A stretch of DNA of 19,840 bases from Acidobacteriota bacterium. Its GTDB lineage: Bacteria > Acidobacteriota > Terriglobia > Terriglobales > Acidobacteriaceae. The notes under the pieces are model-generated. The model was not told the origin of the DNA. It saw only the letters and a program-made list of their open reading frames with translations, and made no database searches. Positions 1-9,459 of this stretch are shown here, one piece after another. Where the stretch lies: positions 1 through 19,840 of the forward strand of contig JAEZPW010000337.1 of the NCBI GenBank assembly GCA_023441255.1. Direction: 5' to 3'. Numbering within the stretch: the first letter of the stretch is position 1; the number at the start of each line of letters is the position of its first letter. Position numbers and translations under genes: made by a program.

Positions 1-17
1 GTACGTGGGTGCAGTAC

Positions 18-218
18 AAAAGCCGACCCGCGGAGCCGTGTGAGACGTTCGTTTCAGAGCCCGTCCTAAGACGGTGGGACCTCGCCGCGACCCATTAGGC
101 ATTTCCGTACTGGCGGAACCTTGCTCACAGGATCGTATTGTACGAGTCAAGCTCCCTTGGGTGCCCTGTTGGCTCAAAAAACAAACGCCACCATCACCAA
201 CGTAGCAGGCCGACTTTC
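18..218 (-). ncRNA. ssrS: 6S-like regulatory RNA downstream of zapA
   Basis: 6S RNA binds the housekeeping RNA polymerase holoenzyme by mimicking an open promoter, and in many bacteria its gene follows zapA, as here. The predicted 5' end (about 218) and the 3' side (18-31) form a continuous 13-14 bp closing stem: 205-217 pairs with 18-31, including three G-U pairs, and the 3' strand ends in UUUU. Further in, 171-187 (ending GAGCC) pairs with 46-61 (beginning GGCTC), leaving an asymmetric central bubble. A small CCGTC-TTAG-GACGG hairpin lies on the 3' side. The length of about 200 nt fits the family. A promoter with 17-bp spacing sits at the right distance upstream. Identification rests on location, size and folding by eye; no covariance model was run, and it could be another structured RNA. 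Confidence 0.62.
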
Positions 219-225
219 TAGTTCG

Positions 226-254
226 ATGCTACTGAATGCCGCCTTGACTGGCAA
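226..254 (-). promoter_or_regulatory. Sigma70-like promoter of the 6S-like RNA
   Basis: On the minus strand TTGCCA (249-254) and TAGCAT (226-231) are separated by exactly 17 bp. The start expected about 7 nt downstream (near 218-219) coincides with the 5' edge of the long closing stem of the RNA. That agreement is the main support. Confidence 0.5.
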
Positions 255-378
255 GTTGCGCGGTCCAAAAAGTTGGTATGTGGCGTGCCACTGGAGCAGA
301 GTAGCTGAAACAAGAAAAGACGGATTCGCGAGCAACAGCAAGGTGTTGGCGCGAACCCGCCCGTCTTGGAAAGAGCTT

Positions 379-726
379 CTAACCGATTCGTCGGCTCTCG
401 GCCAGAATCTCGTCCAGAGCACCTGAAAGACTAGAGGCGCGCCGGGTGACGTCGTTTGCAACTCCGTCGTACTTCTTCTTGAGGACGAAGTACTCGTCCG
501 CGATGTTGAGCGCGGCCAAAACAGCGAGTCGCAGGGAATCCACCGTGCGAGTCTGCTCGGCGACGGCGCGCATCTTCATATCCACGTACTCGGCGAGACG
601 CTGAATGTACTCGGCGTCAGAGCCGCGGAGGTTGTATGTCTGGTCGTAAATCTCGACACGAACGCTTCCGTTCGTGCTGGGCTGGGCCACCGTCATCTCC
701 TTCTCAACAAGGCTGGCTGTGCTCAT
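379..726 (-). CDS. zapA: Cell division protein ZapA
   Basis: ZapA is a small cytoplasmic protein that binds FtsZ and bundles its filaments at the division ring. The 115-residue product has the family's layout: an N-terminal beta-alpha region (VRVEIYDQTYNLRG) followed by a long helix rich in heptads that ends in the coiled-coil dimerisation segment. The conserved block containing ALNIADEY in the first part of the helix is typical. I chose the ATG at 726 because GGAG lies 6 nt upstream; the in-frame ATG at 696 has its purine run directly against the start codon, and the upstream Met at 759 has no such site. It is cotranscribed with the coiled-coil gene 65 bp upstream and followed by a 6S-like RNA, a common arrangement. 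Confidence 0.85.
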   Translation of the reverse strand: MSTASLVEKEMTVAQPSTNGSVRVEIYDQTYNLRGSDAEYIQRLAEYVDMKMRAVAEQTRTVDSLRLAVLAALNIADEYFVLKKKYDGVANDVTRRASSLSGALDEILAESRRIG

Positions 727-791
727 CCGATTCTCCGGTGAGGCGGAAGTCCGCCACATTCGAATCGCACCGCTCGAGAGTCGCGGTGACC

Positions 792-1076
792 TTACTCTCC
801 CTCGGCCGCGATCGCATCGATCTGCGACATCATCTTTTCGACTCGTGTCCGAATCTCTTCACGGTCCTTGCGCAATCCCACATTTTCGGTGCGCAGAGAC
901 TCCAGTTCCTCTTCGCGCGTCTCCAACTGCTCGCGCAGCCGGACCACGTCTCGCTCAGCCGCCGCTTTCCCTTCGCGGGCCGTTTTCAACAACTCGATGG
1001 TGCGGTAGACCTTCTCTTCCAGCGACTGAAAGTTGTCCGTCGATACCTGGGGGGCCGCTACTGCTTCAACCGACAT
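792..1076 (-). CDS. Small coiled-coil protein, possibly ZapB-like
   Basis: This is a 94-residue acidic protein that is almost entirely heptad repeat from about residue 18 to 88 (runs such as LREQLETREEELESL), with no signal peptide or membrane segment. It is therefore predicted to be a cytoplasmic coiled-coil dimer. It sits immediately upstream of zapA in the same operon, behind a GAGGA ribosome binding site 9 nt before the ATG. Size and coiled-coil character resemble ZapB, the ZapA partner at the division septum, but coiled coils attract false similarity. The functional link to ZapA is inferred from position. Otherwise it is a hypothetical protein. Confidence 0.7.
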   Translation of the reverse strand: MSVEAVAAPQVSTDNFQSLEEKVYRTIELLKTAREGKAAAERDVVRLREQLETREEELESLRTENVGLRKDREEIRTRVEKMMSQIDAIAAEGE

Positions 1077-1116
1077 GAATACGAATCCTCAACAGCGAAT
1101 TTACTAACTTGCGCGC

Positions 1117-1144
1117 AGTATAACTCAGTTTTGTGACGGCACAA
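1117..1144 (-). promoter_or_regulatory. Sigma70-like promoter of the coiled-coil/zapA operon
   Basis: On the minus strand TTGTGC (1139-1144) and TATACT (1117-1122) are separated by 16 bp. Transcription would start about 35 nt before the ATG at 1076, leaving room for its ribosome binding site. Found by eye only. Confidence 0.42.
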
Positions 1145-1239
1145 TTCAAAAGCGAACAAGACTATCTGCATAGGCAATGGAGAGCTCTGCAGTAAACTCG
1201 TGGAATCATCTTCGGTGGCCTCCGGGACTTGGAGATTAG

Positions 1240-2562
1240 ATGAACCGGAATCGAACACTCTTCGTTTGCGTGGTACTCCTTGTCACCCTCGCCCGCGCGC
1301 AACAGTTCGCGCGACCAGGGGTGGTCGATGCGCCGCGGGTGACTGCAGTGTTGCCCCAGATCGAGGCGCTGTATCTGGACCTCCATGAGCATCCGGAACT
1401 TTCCTTCCAGGAACATGCGACTTCAGCGAAGTTGGCCGACCGTATGAAGGCGCTGGGCTATGAGGTCACAACCGGAATCGGACAGACGGGAGTGGTAGCA
1501 GTGATGCGCAACGGGCAGGGACCGACCGTCATGTTCCGCACGGACATGGATGCGTTACCGGTGGAAGAGAAGACCGGGGTTGCTTATGCCAGCCACGCGC
1601 GGAGCAAGGATCCGGCGGGAAAAGATGTCCCGGTGATGCATGCCTGTGGCCACGACATACACATGTCCGCCTGGGTTGGGACGGCGACCGTCATGGCTCA
1701 GAGCAAAGAACGATGGCACGGCACGCTGGTGATGATCGCGCAACCGGCCGAAGAGATAATCAAGGGCGCCCGGGCCATGCTCAACGATGGCCTCTACGCG
1801 AGGTTCCCGAAGCCCGATTACGTGCTCGGCATGCACGATGCTCCGGCGCCAGTTGGTGACGTCTTCTATACTTCCGGCCCGGCGATGGCGGGCAGCGATT
1901 CTGTCGATATCACTATTTTCGGGAAAGGGGGCCACGGCGCACTCCCGCACACCACGGTCGATCCAGTTTTGATCGCGGCCAAGACCATTCTGTCGTTGCA
2001 AACGATCATTTCCCGCGAGAAGGATCCTCGTGCCCCAGCGGTCATCACCGTCGGGAAGATCGAAGGTGGCACTAAGAACAACATCATCCCGGACGAAGTT
2101 CACTTGGGCGTGACTGTGCGCTCGTTCACCCCCAATTTGCGCAAACAGATGATTGCCAGCATTGAACGCATCACGCGGGCCGAAGCTGAAGCTGCAGGGG
2201 CGCCTCGACCTCCGGTGTTCAATTATCCGGAAACGACCACCCCACAGGTGAACGATCCGAAGCTGACGCAGCGGATCGTGACTGCTTTGCGCGAAACGTT
2301 GGGCGAGCAACACGTCATCGAACAAGCACCGCTGATGGTGTCGGAAGATTTCGCGGCCTATGCGGAAGCTGGCGTTCCGACGTTCATGTTCCACCTTGGC
2401 GCGCTGGATAGAGCGAAGCTGTCGCAGATGGAGGCGGAAGGCAAAACTGTGCCGTCCCTGCATTCATCGACGTTTGCACCCGACTACAGGTCCACGTTGC
2501 CAGTTGCCGTGACGGCCGAAACTGCGGCTTTGATGGAACTGCTTGGCACGGCACGTCGTTGA
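1240..2562 (+). CDS. Secreted M20D-family amidohydrolase
   Basis: This family comprises zinc (or manganese)-dependent amidohydrolases that remove acyl or aryl groups from N-acylated amino acids (hippurate, IAA-amino acid and related substrates). The 440-residue protein starts with a Sec signal peptide (hydrophobic residues 7-18, then ARAQ), so it acts outside the cytoplasm, unlike most family members. Visible metal-site motifs are HACGHD (134-139, with H141), the EE pair at 171-172, H199, and a late histidine in LHSSTFAPDY. The small dimerisation domain is the central part beginning at about 210 (GKGGHGALPH). Length is normal. GGAG at 1231-1234, 5 nt before the ATG, fixes the start. Substrate cannot be read from sequence. 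The gene is separate from the minus-strand zapA operon and may be cotranscribed with the lipoprotein that follows. Confidence 0.85.
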   Translation: MNRNRTLFVCVVLLVTLARAQQFARPGVVDAPRVTAVLPQIEALYLDLHEHPELSFQEHATSAKLADRMKALGYEVTTGIGQTGVVAVMRNGQGPTVMFRTDMDALPVEEKTGVAYASHARSKDPAGKDVPVMHACGHDIHMSAWVGTATVMAQSKERWHGTLVMIAQPAEEIIKGARAMLNDGLYARFPKPDYVLGMHDAPAPVGDVFYTSGPAMAGSDSVDITIFGKGGHGALPHTTVDPVLIAAKTILSLQTIISREKDPRAPAVITVGKIEGGTKNNIIPDEVHLGVTVRSFTPNLRKQMIASIERITRAEAEAAGAPRPPVFNYPETTTPQVNDPKLTQRIVTALRETLGEQHVIEQAPLMVSEDFAAYAEAGVPTFMFHLGALDRAKLSQMEAEGKTVPSLHSSTFAPDYRSTLPVAVTAETAALMELLGTARR

Positions 2563-2594
2563 GGAACTGGCAGCTTCGTTTACAATGGGAAGCT

Positions 2595-3197
2595 ATGCAG
2601 AAGGTTTTCCTGATCGTAGCCGTCGCTGTCGCTCTTATGGCGGGTTGTAACAAGAAGACGTCCACCGCGTCGGGTAATAGTTCCGGAGATGCCGTGGAGC
2701 AGCAGCTGCGGCAGGATGCGGGGAGCGGCGCCGCCAATTGCGGACGGCTTACATCGCAGGCTCCTGAGGAGATGAAGAAGGCGAGCGACTGCGTGATGCA
2801 GGCGGCACAAGGCAAACGTCCGTTCTACGTTGCCTACGACATGCCCGGCATGACTGTAGGTGTGGCCGGCAACTCGGAAGGGAAACTGCATTACGTGACC
2901 GCACAAAAAGTCGAGGGCGGTCAGAGCGGCACGAGCCCGGAAGTGAAGAGCGGACCCTGCGAAGCCGCGTTGCGAGTAGCGCAGAGTGGCCGGGTAACGT
3001 GCTTTGCTCCAGGATCTATGGGTTCAATGGGAGCAGGCGCCAATCCTCACGGTGGAGGCGCCATGCCCCCCGGCATGGCCAACCCACACACTGGAGCGAT
3101 GGGCATGCCACCGGTGGGAACGTCGAACCCGCATGGCAGCGATTCGGGTATGGCCACGTCGCACGGAGGAACTGCTTCCAAGCCGCCGCAGCGGTAA
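2595..3197 (+). CDS. Hypothetical lipoprotein with Met/His-rich C-terminus
   Basis: This is a 200-residue protein of unknown function. It begins with a classic lipoprotein signal: a hydrophobic stretch (FLIVAVAVALMAGC) whose lipobox cysteine is residue 18, so it should be lipid-anchored in the cell envelope. The middle part (about 45-140) is mixed charge and contains four further cysteines, which could form disulfides. The last 55 residues are low-complexity, with three NPH motifs and repeated GM/AM/PP units, seven methionines and four histidines, recalling soft-metal-binding tails. The ATG at 2595 was preferred over an in-frame TTG at 2559 because the lipoprotein signal begins there and GGGA lies just upstream. 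It follows the amidohydrolase by 32 bp. No family was recognised. Confidence 0.7.
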   Translation: MQKVFLIVAVAVALMAGCNKKTSTASGNSSGDAVEQQLRQDAGSGAANCGRLTSQAPEEMKKASDCVMQAAQGKRPFYVAYDMPGMTVGVAGNSEGKLHYVTAQKVEGGQSGTSPEVKSGPCEAALRVAQSGRVTCFAPGSMGSMGAGANPHGGGAMPPGMANPHTGAMGMPPVGTSNPHGSDSGMATSHGGTASKPPQR

Positions 3198-3225
3198 GTA
3201 TCCGGTTAGCCACAAAGGAAGTTTG

Positions 3226-4689
<1,464 letters not shown>

Positions 4690-4695
4690 GCTTAC

Positions 4696-5766
4696 CTAAG
4701 TTGTCGCCGCTTCTGTTGAAGCTACCAGCGGCAGTCTGACGACGAAACTGCTGCCTTTACCCAATTCGCTTGTGACCTCGATGCGACCTCCGTGGTCCTC
4801 TACGATGCGCTGCGCCAGCGAGAGTCCCAAGCCGGTTCCGTGACCTTTGGTTGTAAAGAAAGGCCGGAAAATGTTGGCCAGATGCTCTGGTGCGATCCCG
4901 ACGCCGGTATCCGCTACCGTTATCGTCGCGTATCCGTCCTCTCTTCCTATGATGACGCGTACCTCGCCTGACTCTGGCGTTGCGTGAGCGGCATTCAGGA
5001 GAAGGTTCAAAAGAACCTGATGAATCCGTCCGGCATCGTGCCGAACAGGTGGAAGATTGTCTGCCCTCACGAGATCAATACTGATCGCCTTGGCCGTTAC
5101 CTGCTGGCGGGCAAACATGACTGTATGGTCGGCAGTGCCGTTCAGGTCGGCCATGCGGAATTGCGGAGGTTTAGGCCGCGCCGTTTCGAGAAGGTCGGAC
5201 AATATCCGATTGATGTGCTGCACCTCCGAACGCACTTCCTTAAGGATGCCGCGAGCGGGACTGTTTTCGGGGAGGTCACGGCCGATGATGTCGATTACCC
5301 CTGCAATTCCTGCGAGAGGATTCCGGATTTCATGAGCCAGGCCGGCTGCCAACTCACCCAGTGTCGCCAGGTGCTCGGCACGCGACATTTGCGTCTTGTG
5401 CAACCGCTGGATCTCTTCGCGGCTTTCGCGCAGCTCGCGGACCATTTCGTTGAAAGTTCGCCCCAAGTCCCCGATTTCGTCGTTTCTGTTTGCGAACTCA
5501 ACCTCGGCCTCAAGATCGCCCCCACGTACACGGGCGATCGTGCGCTGCAAATCAACCATTGGCCTTCCAACCGTCAGAGCCAAACCGATCAAGAGGGCGC
5601 CGCAAACAGCGACCGCTCCAGCCGCGGCGACGGACAGAACTGCATTTCGCTGCTGCACGCTAAACGATACTGTGGCTAACAGAAACAGCAGCAGACCATT
5701 AAAAAGTACGAAAGCCGCCGGCAGAGTGGCTTTGAGCTGCCATTTGAGTCTAGGCACGATTATCAC
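4696..5766 (-). CDS. Membrane sensor histidine kinase (NtrB-like output)
   Basis: This is the sensor partner of the adjacent NtrC-type regulator. The 356-residue protein has two membrane segments (about 14-36 and 43-66) with almost no periplasmic loop, so it probably senses something in or through the membrane or cytoplasm. A HAMP linker follows (about 67-115). The dimerisation/phosphoacceptor domain has H145 in HEIRNPL. The ATPase domain has an N box at 254-258, DTGVGI at 286-291 and GTGLGL at 310-315. All catalytic motifs are intact. The start is a GTG at 5766; GGAG is only 2 nt away, so the in-frame GTG at 5757 may be the true start. The stop is 6 bp from the regulator's ATG. Confidence 0.9.
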   Translation of the reverse strand: MIIVPRLKWQLKATLPAAFVLFNGLLLFLLATVSFSVQQRNAVLSVAAAGAVAVCGALLIGLALTVGRPMVDLQRTIARVRGGDLEAEVEFANRNDEIGDLGRTFNEMVRELRESREEIQRLHKTQMSRAEHLATLGELAAGLAHEIRNPLAGIAGVIDIIGRDLPENSPARGILKEVRSEVQHINRILSDLLETARPKPPQFRMADLNGTADHTVMFARQQVTAKAISIDLVRADNLPPVRHDAGRIHQVLLNLLLNAAHATPESGEVRVIIGREDGYATITVADTGVGIAPEHLANIFRPFFTTKGHGTGLGLSLAQRIVEDHGGRIEVTSELGKGSSFVVRLPLVASTEAATT

Positions 5767-5792
5767 GGCTCCGGGAGGGAAAGACTCTGGTT

Positions 5793-5822
5793 ATTATCTC
5801 GCGCCAGCCCTGCATCCCTCAA
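5793..5822 (-). promoter_or_regulatory. Sigma70-like promoter of the two-component operon
   Basis: On the minus strand TTGAGG (5817-5822) and GATAAT (5793-5798) are separated by 18 bp. They lie between the terminator of the ccs operon and the kinase start, where an independent promoter would be needed. Confidence 0.42.
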
Positions 5823-5860
5823 GTGGGCTCCGGAACGCAACCTTTCCGGAAATCTCATAC

Positions 5861-5899
5861 ATAAAAAGAAAAAGAGCACCATCCTTCAGGACGGTGCTC
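5861..5899 (-). terminator. Intrinsic terminator of the resB-ccsA operon
   Basis: Read on the minus strand, an 11-bp stem with a TGAA loop (5874-5899, outer arms GAGCACC/GGTGCTC, one G-U pair) is followed directly by TTTTTCTTTTTA. It begins 19 nt after the ccsA stop codon and separates it from the downstream kinase operon. Confidence 0.85.
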
Positions 5900-5918
5900 C
5901 CAGACGATTCAGAACCGA

Positions 5919-7334
5919 TCAGGCGTACGCGTGTAATCCCGGCAGGAGGTAGGTCACACCGAAGAAGGTGAACATCACGACCGCGAAACCGAAGATCGCG
6001 AAATAGGATGCACGACGGCCGCGCCATCCGTGAGTTATGCGCATGTGGAGGTATCCCGCATAAACGAGCCAGGTGATGGCCGCCCAGGTCTCTTTCGGAT
6101 CCCAACTCCAGTAGGACCCCCAAGTGCGGTTCGCCCAGTAGGCACCGGCCGCGATCATGAGCGTCAGTAGCGGGAACGCAATACAGATGGTTTTGTAAGT
6201 CACCCGGTCGAGTACGTCGGCGCTGGGCAACATCTTCTCCAACCCGCTGCGCCGCCAATGCAGCATCAGGTACAGCAAGGATGCGAACACGCCGGACGCG
6301 AGCCCGGAGAGGATGAAGGGACTGGCTTTGAGGCTAGTCGGGAATACCCCCTCGACATCGAGGGAGGGGTACGCGCCGCTGCTGGTCCGCATGAAGAACG
6401 CAGCGAACGAGATTACCTGCAGCGCAAGCGCGATGAAAATGGCTCGGTTCGCAAGAACAAGCAAGCCTTCGTTCTTCTTAGCCTTGGCCAGAACGTACAG
6501 CACAAGAGGAGCCCCCGCGGTTAGAAGGGCCAGCGTGAATATCCAGCCGATATCGGGGATTGTGACCATTAGGCGTACCTTGCTGTCGGGCAGCGTCATC
6601 TCGGATTTGTTTATCGCATCCCAGGCGACCACGCTGAGACCGCCCCATTTTTCAAACCTGGTCAGAATGCCGAGATAGATCGCCACCGAGAACGCGCTGG
6701 TCAGTGCGAGGAAAGTCTCGCTCTTCATGTTGTCTTTGATCAGGAACATCATGGCTAGAGCGAAACTTAAAGCGCAAGCTGCGTAGGCCAGCATGGCAAG
6801 CGTGACGTGCACATGCAGCCAGGTCGACTGCAACGCAGGCACCAGCGGATGGACTTCGCTATCGAGAAGATGCATCAGGCCGACGCTAACCACTGCGATC
6901 GGCATGGTTACGCTTCCGATCAGTTTTACGTTGAACTTGCGCTCGGCCACTTGCGTGAGCAGCGCGACCGTCCAGACGAAGCTCAGGAGCATCTCGTAAA
7001 TGCTTGCGAAAGGCGGATGGCCCGCAATATACCAGCGGTGCGCAGCGGCACCGGTGTTTGCGAGGAGGCCGAGAATGCCAAGAACCGATGCTACCTTGAA
7101 ATGGCGCTCGGACCCGGTAACGCCGAAACCGATGTACAACGCTGCAGACGCCGCGTAGAAGATCAGTGAGGTCGAGAGCAGGTTGGTCTCGCTCAGTAAG
7201 TTGCCCTGTTTGGCGACATTGAGCAACGTAACGATAAGGGCGAACGCTGTTGCCAACCCTACTCCGACGACCAGACCAGAACCCGAACTTGCGGGCCGTG
7301 ATTCGACCTTCACCCGTGTAGCACCTGTTGCCAT
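5919..7334 (-). CDS. ccsA: Cytochrome c biogenesis protein CcsA (system II haem handling)
   Basis: CcsA, together with ResB/CcsB, moves haem across the cytoplasmic membrane and attaches it to CXXCH cysteines of exported cytochromes. The 471-residue protein is strongly hydrophobic, with roughly a dozen membrane helices. It carries the tryptophan-rich WWD segment at 405-417 (WGSYWSWDPKETW), flanked by the conserved histidines H176 (in WLHVHV) and H435 (in ITHGW), and ends with the usual GLHAY. It is longer than minimal CcsA proteins because it has extra helices at the N-terminus. Start: ATG at 7334 behind a strong GGAGG. It lies 13 bp downstream of resB in one operon. It is placed divergently from a cluster encoding 32 haem motifs, which it presumably serves. 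Confidence 0.92.
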   Translation of the reverse strand: MATGATRVKVESRPASSGSGLVVGVGLATAFALIVTLLNVAKQGNLLSETNLLSTSLIFYAASAALYIGFGVTGSERHFKVASVLGILGLLANTGAAAHRWYIAGHPPFASIYEMLLSFVWTVALLTQVAERKFNVKLIGSVTMPIAVVSVGLMHLLDSEVHPLVPALQSTWLHVHVTLAMLAYAACALSFALAMMFLIKDNMKSETFLALTSAFSVAIYLGILTRFEKWGGLSVVAWDAINKSEMTLPDSKVRLMVTIPDIGWIFTLALLTAGAPLVLYVLAKAKKNEGLLVLANRAIFIALALQVISFAAFFMRTSSGAYPSLDVEGVFPTSLKASPFILSGLASGVFASLLYLMLHWRRSGLEKMLPSADVLDRVTYKTICIAFPLLTLMIAAGAYWANRTWGSYWSWDPKETWAAITWLVYAGYLHMRITHGWRGRRASYFAIFGFAVVMFTFFGVTYLLPGLHAYA

Positions 7335-7347
7335 TCCTTCCTCCGTC

Positions 7348-8760
7348 TTACTTCCCGGCGGCCGAGGCCGCCAAACCGGGTCCAGCTTCAGCAGATTTCA
7401 ATTGATCGCTTATCTCATCCCGCAATTCCCGGAACTTTCTCTCGAACGGTTCGCGGTTCTTCTTGTTTGCTGCCGCCCCGACCCACAGGGTCAGTCCGCC
7501 CTTGCCGTCCGCAACGGTAACCGCCCAGAAGCGCATGTGCAGGACATAGAACGAGATGATCAGGCCCAGACCCATCAGCAGGCATCCAGCCCAGACAGCC
7601 CACTGTCCTGGCTCGTATGACACCTGCAATCCAGTGGCATTCTTCAACTCGAGGTTCACGAGTTGCAGTGAGTCGCCTATCGGCATCTCGCCGTATACGA
7701 CCCAAGTTTTTACTGGGTCTCCTTCTTTCGGGGTGATCTCGACCTGTATCGCGGGCTGGCGCAGGTCTTTTGAGCGTTGAAAAACCTCGCCATCCTGGCG
7801 GTAAGCATCGGGCAGGAACTTGATCACGCGGATCTTGTTGTCGCTGATCGAGGTCTCTTCGTCCGCACGCAGCGAGAAGTCGAAATCTCTGAACCGCAGC
7901 ACGTAAGCGGCAGGCTGATCGCTCATGCCGAAACCCGATTGAAAGAAGCGAACACCTCGGTAAACGAGCGGGTCATTGACCTCCACGTCCTTGTGCAGAA
8001 CCTCGCGGCCGTTTTCCAGAACCGTAAGCTTCGACCACCACCGTTTTGGCATACCCGAGAATTGTCCGGTGTAGTTCTCCTGGCCCGCGCCGTCGCAACG
8101 AACGCTGAAGGGAAGCGTCTTGACCGTATTGTCTCGGAGTTCGATCTGGTTGGTCGCCGGTGTTCCTGGGACCATGGAGATGTAGCCCTTGTAACCGAGT
8201 ACGCCGTCGAGGATACCGCCAAGGAAGATCAGAAGCAGGCTGGCGTGAACGACGTAAACGGCGAGTACGGCGAAACGATTTCGCTCCGCAAAAAGCGAAG
8301 TCTCATTGTCCTGGTTGATGCGCTGCGGGTTGAGGCCCAGCTTGCGCATGGCGCGCTCGGCAACAGCGAGCCCGGTGCTGGCTTCGAGTATCGGGAACTG
8401 GGCTTTCGTGGGATGCACCGCGCGAAAGTGCGAGTCCGGCTTGCGATACGGACGTTCGTAATACCGCCAGGCGTTAGGCCAACGCTCGAGAGAAGCGAAG
8501 ATGATGCTGATGGCCACGAGCGCGAGCAGCGCGATGAACCACCACGCATGGTAAACATTGGTGAAGCCGACAGCGTCCATGAAGTTCAGCAATGCAGGCG
8601 AGTACCGAGCTTCCATTTCGGCCGCAGGCGTTAAAGGACGCTGCAGGATGAACGTGCCCAGCGCGGAGGCTATTCCTACCAGGATCAAGAGGGTGATGCC
8701 GGTCTTGAGCGACCCGAGTGTCTGACTGATTCGCCGTCCGAATCCGGCGCTTGCGGCCAT
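7348..8760 (-). CDS. resB: ResB/CcsB-family cytochrome c biogenesis protein
   Basis: This is the partner of CcsA in system II cytochrome c maturation; its periplasmic domain brings the apocytochrome to the haem ligation site. The 470-residue protein has the expected plan. Three N-terminal membrane helices include a first segment ending in LGTFILQRP, a second around YHAWWFIALLALV and a third around VVHASLLLIFLGGILDG. They are followed by a large soluble domain (about 195-390, containing DPLVYRGVRFFQSGFG, a well-conserved ResB block) and a final helix near 400-425. The ATG at 8760 was chosen over one at 8799 because GGAGG precedes it by 10 nt. It heads the resB-ccsA operon. Confidence 0.9.
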   Translation of the reverse strand: MAASAGFGRRISQTLGSLKTGITLLILVGIASALGTFILQRPLTPAAEMEARYSPALLNFMDAVGFTNVYHAWWFIALLALVAISIIFASLERWPNAWRYYERPYRKPDSHFRAVHPTKAQFPILEASTGLAVAERAMRKLGLNPQRINQDNETSLFAERNRFAVLAVYVVHASLLLIFLGGILDGVLGYKGYISMVPGTPATNQIELRDNTVKTLPFSVRCDGAGQENYTGQFSGMPKRWWSKLTVLENGREVLHKDVEVNDPLVYRGVRFFQSGFGMSDQPAAYVLRFRDFDFSLRADEETSISDNKIRVIKFLPDAYRQDGEVFQRSKDLRQPAIQVEITPKEGDPVKTWVVYGEMPIGDSLQLVNLELKNATGLQVSYEPGQWAVWAGCLLMGLGLIISFYVLHMRFWAVTVADGKGGLTLWVGAAANKKNREPFERKFRELRDEISDQLKSAEAGPGLAASAAGK

Positions 8761-9009
8761 AAAGCGATTTCCTCCGAAACTATCTCTTATGCACGCCACG
8801 GGCCAGAAATGCAGCGTGTGCTAACGCTTTGGCTTTGTTGCTGTTCCCGAGATTCTACAACGTGTGGCACGCCGGTTTTGGGCCATATGGCACATCGCGG
8901 CATGAAAACGCGCAAACACCAGTCGCCGGAATCGCAGGGAACGAATAGGAAAACAGTAATCGGCAGAGTGGTGCATGCGCTGCCTCTCCTATCACTTGTG
9001 CTTGTGATG

Positions 9010-9117
9010 ACGGTCACTTTTGACGTAACTGGATTTGCAGCGGAGTCAGGTCACCGCCATGAGTGACCGTTGTCACGTGAAAAAAACAGCTACTTAGGGT
9101 CTCATTTACGCCGTCAC
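9010..9117. promoter_or_regulatory. Clustered GTGAC/GTCAC half-sites, putative operator or enhancer
   Basis: Five copies of GTCAC or its complement occur in 108 bp: 9013-9017, 9050-9054, 9063-9067, 9072-9076 and 9113-9117. They build nested inverted repeats. ACGGTCACT (9010-9018) mirrors AGTGACCGT (9062-9070). GGTCAC-N8-GTGACC spans 9049-9068. GTGAC-N4-GTCAC spans 9063-9076. The position between the divergent resB and cytochrome operons suggests binding sites for a dimeric regulator. The factor is unknown. Confidence 0.5.
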
Positions 9118-9137
9118 TCACGAAAAATCGTGCGTTG

Positions 9138-9153
9138 TGGGCCTGACTCTGCT
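9138..9153 (+). promoter_or_regulatory. Possible sigma54 (-24/-12) promoter of the cytochrome cluster
   Basis: The sequence TGGGCC-N6-TGCT has the invariant GG (9139-9140) and GC (9151-9152) at the required 12-bp offset and matches 8 of about 12 consensus positions. It lies just downstream of the GTGAC half-site cluster, the usual geometry for a sigma54 enhancer, and the window encodes an NtrC-type activator. The leader to the first start codon would be about 300 nt. Chance matches of this kind are common. Confidence 0.3.
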
Positions 9154-9459
9154 GCGGGTTTTTTCACCTTCAAGCTGCGTCATAAGCCGCAGAGTAGTAG
9201 GGCGAACAATTTCACCGCTCAAGCAGCTCACGTTTGTTTTAGGCCTAAGTACCTGCAACCACGTGGCTTAAGGGGATGGAATGTTTTCCGAAGGTGGCCC
9301 GCGTCGCGGAACATGGAATGCAGGGTACCTGCTTTGGAGGGGTGTTTGAGCTTTTCGAAGTTTCGTTCCGTGCAGGCGGCATTCGAACATGCTCCAGCGG
9401 CCTTGAGGATGAATGTTGCTGGACGGGCTGTTGGTCTCGCCCCAAATGGAGTAATGGGT
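9154..9459 (+). other. Long untranslated leader or non-coding gap before the 16-haem cytochrome
   Basis: There are 306 bases without a convincing gene. The reading frame of the following cytochrome stays open back to 9070, but the encoded residues lack any haem motif and would place the signal peptide 130 residues inside the protein. I therefore read this as leader. Short palindromes occur (TTAGGCCTAA near 9240, CCACGTGG near 9260), but no recognised riboswitch class; the conserved cores of c-di-GMP GEMM riboswitches were looked for and not seen. Confidence 0.4.

Noticed and set aside
121..426. Plus-strand and minus-strand open frames of about 100 codons downstream of zapA
   Set aside because: They cover the structured 6S-like RNA and its promoter, show no protein character and have no ribosome binding site.
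2559..2594. TTG start extending the lipoprotein into the end of the amidohydrolase gene
   Set aside because: It would bury the lipoprotein signal peptide 12 residues inside the protein; the ATG at 2595 has a proper upstream site.
8809..9066. Small plus-strand ORF (85 codons, or 54 from the ATG at 8902) with one hydrophobic stretch
   Set aside because: No ribosome binding site at either start, and the ORF overlaps the half-site cluster in the divergent control region. A small membrane protein is possible but not supported.
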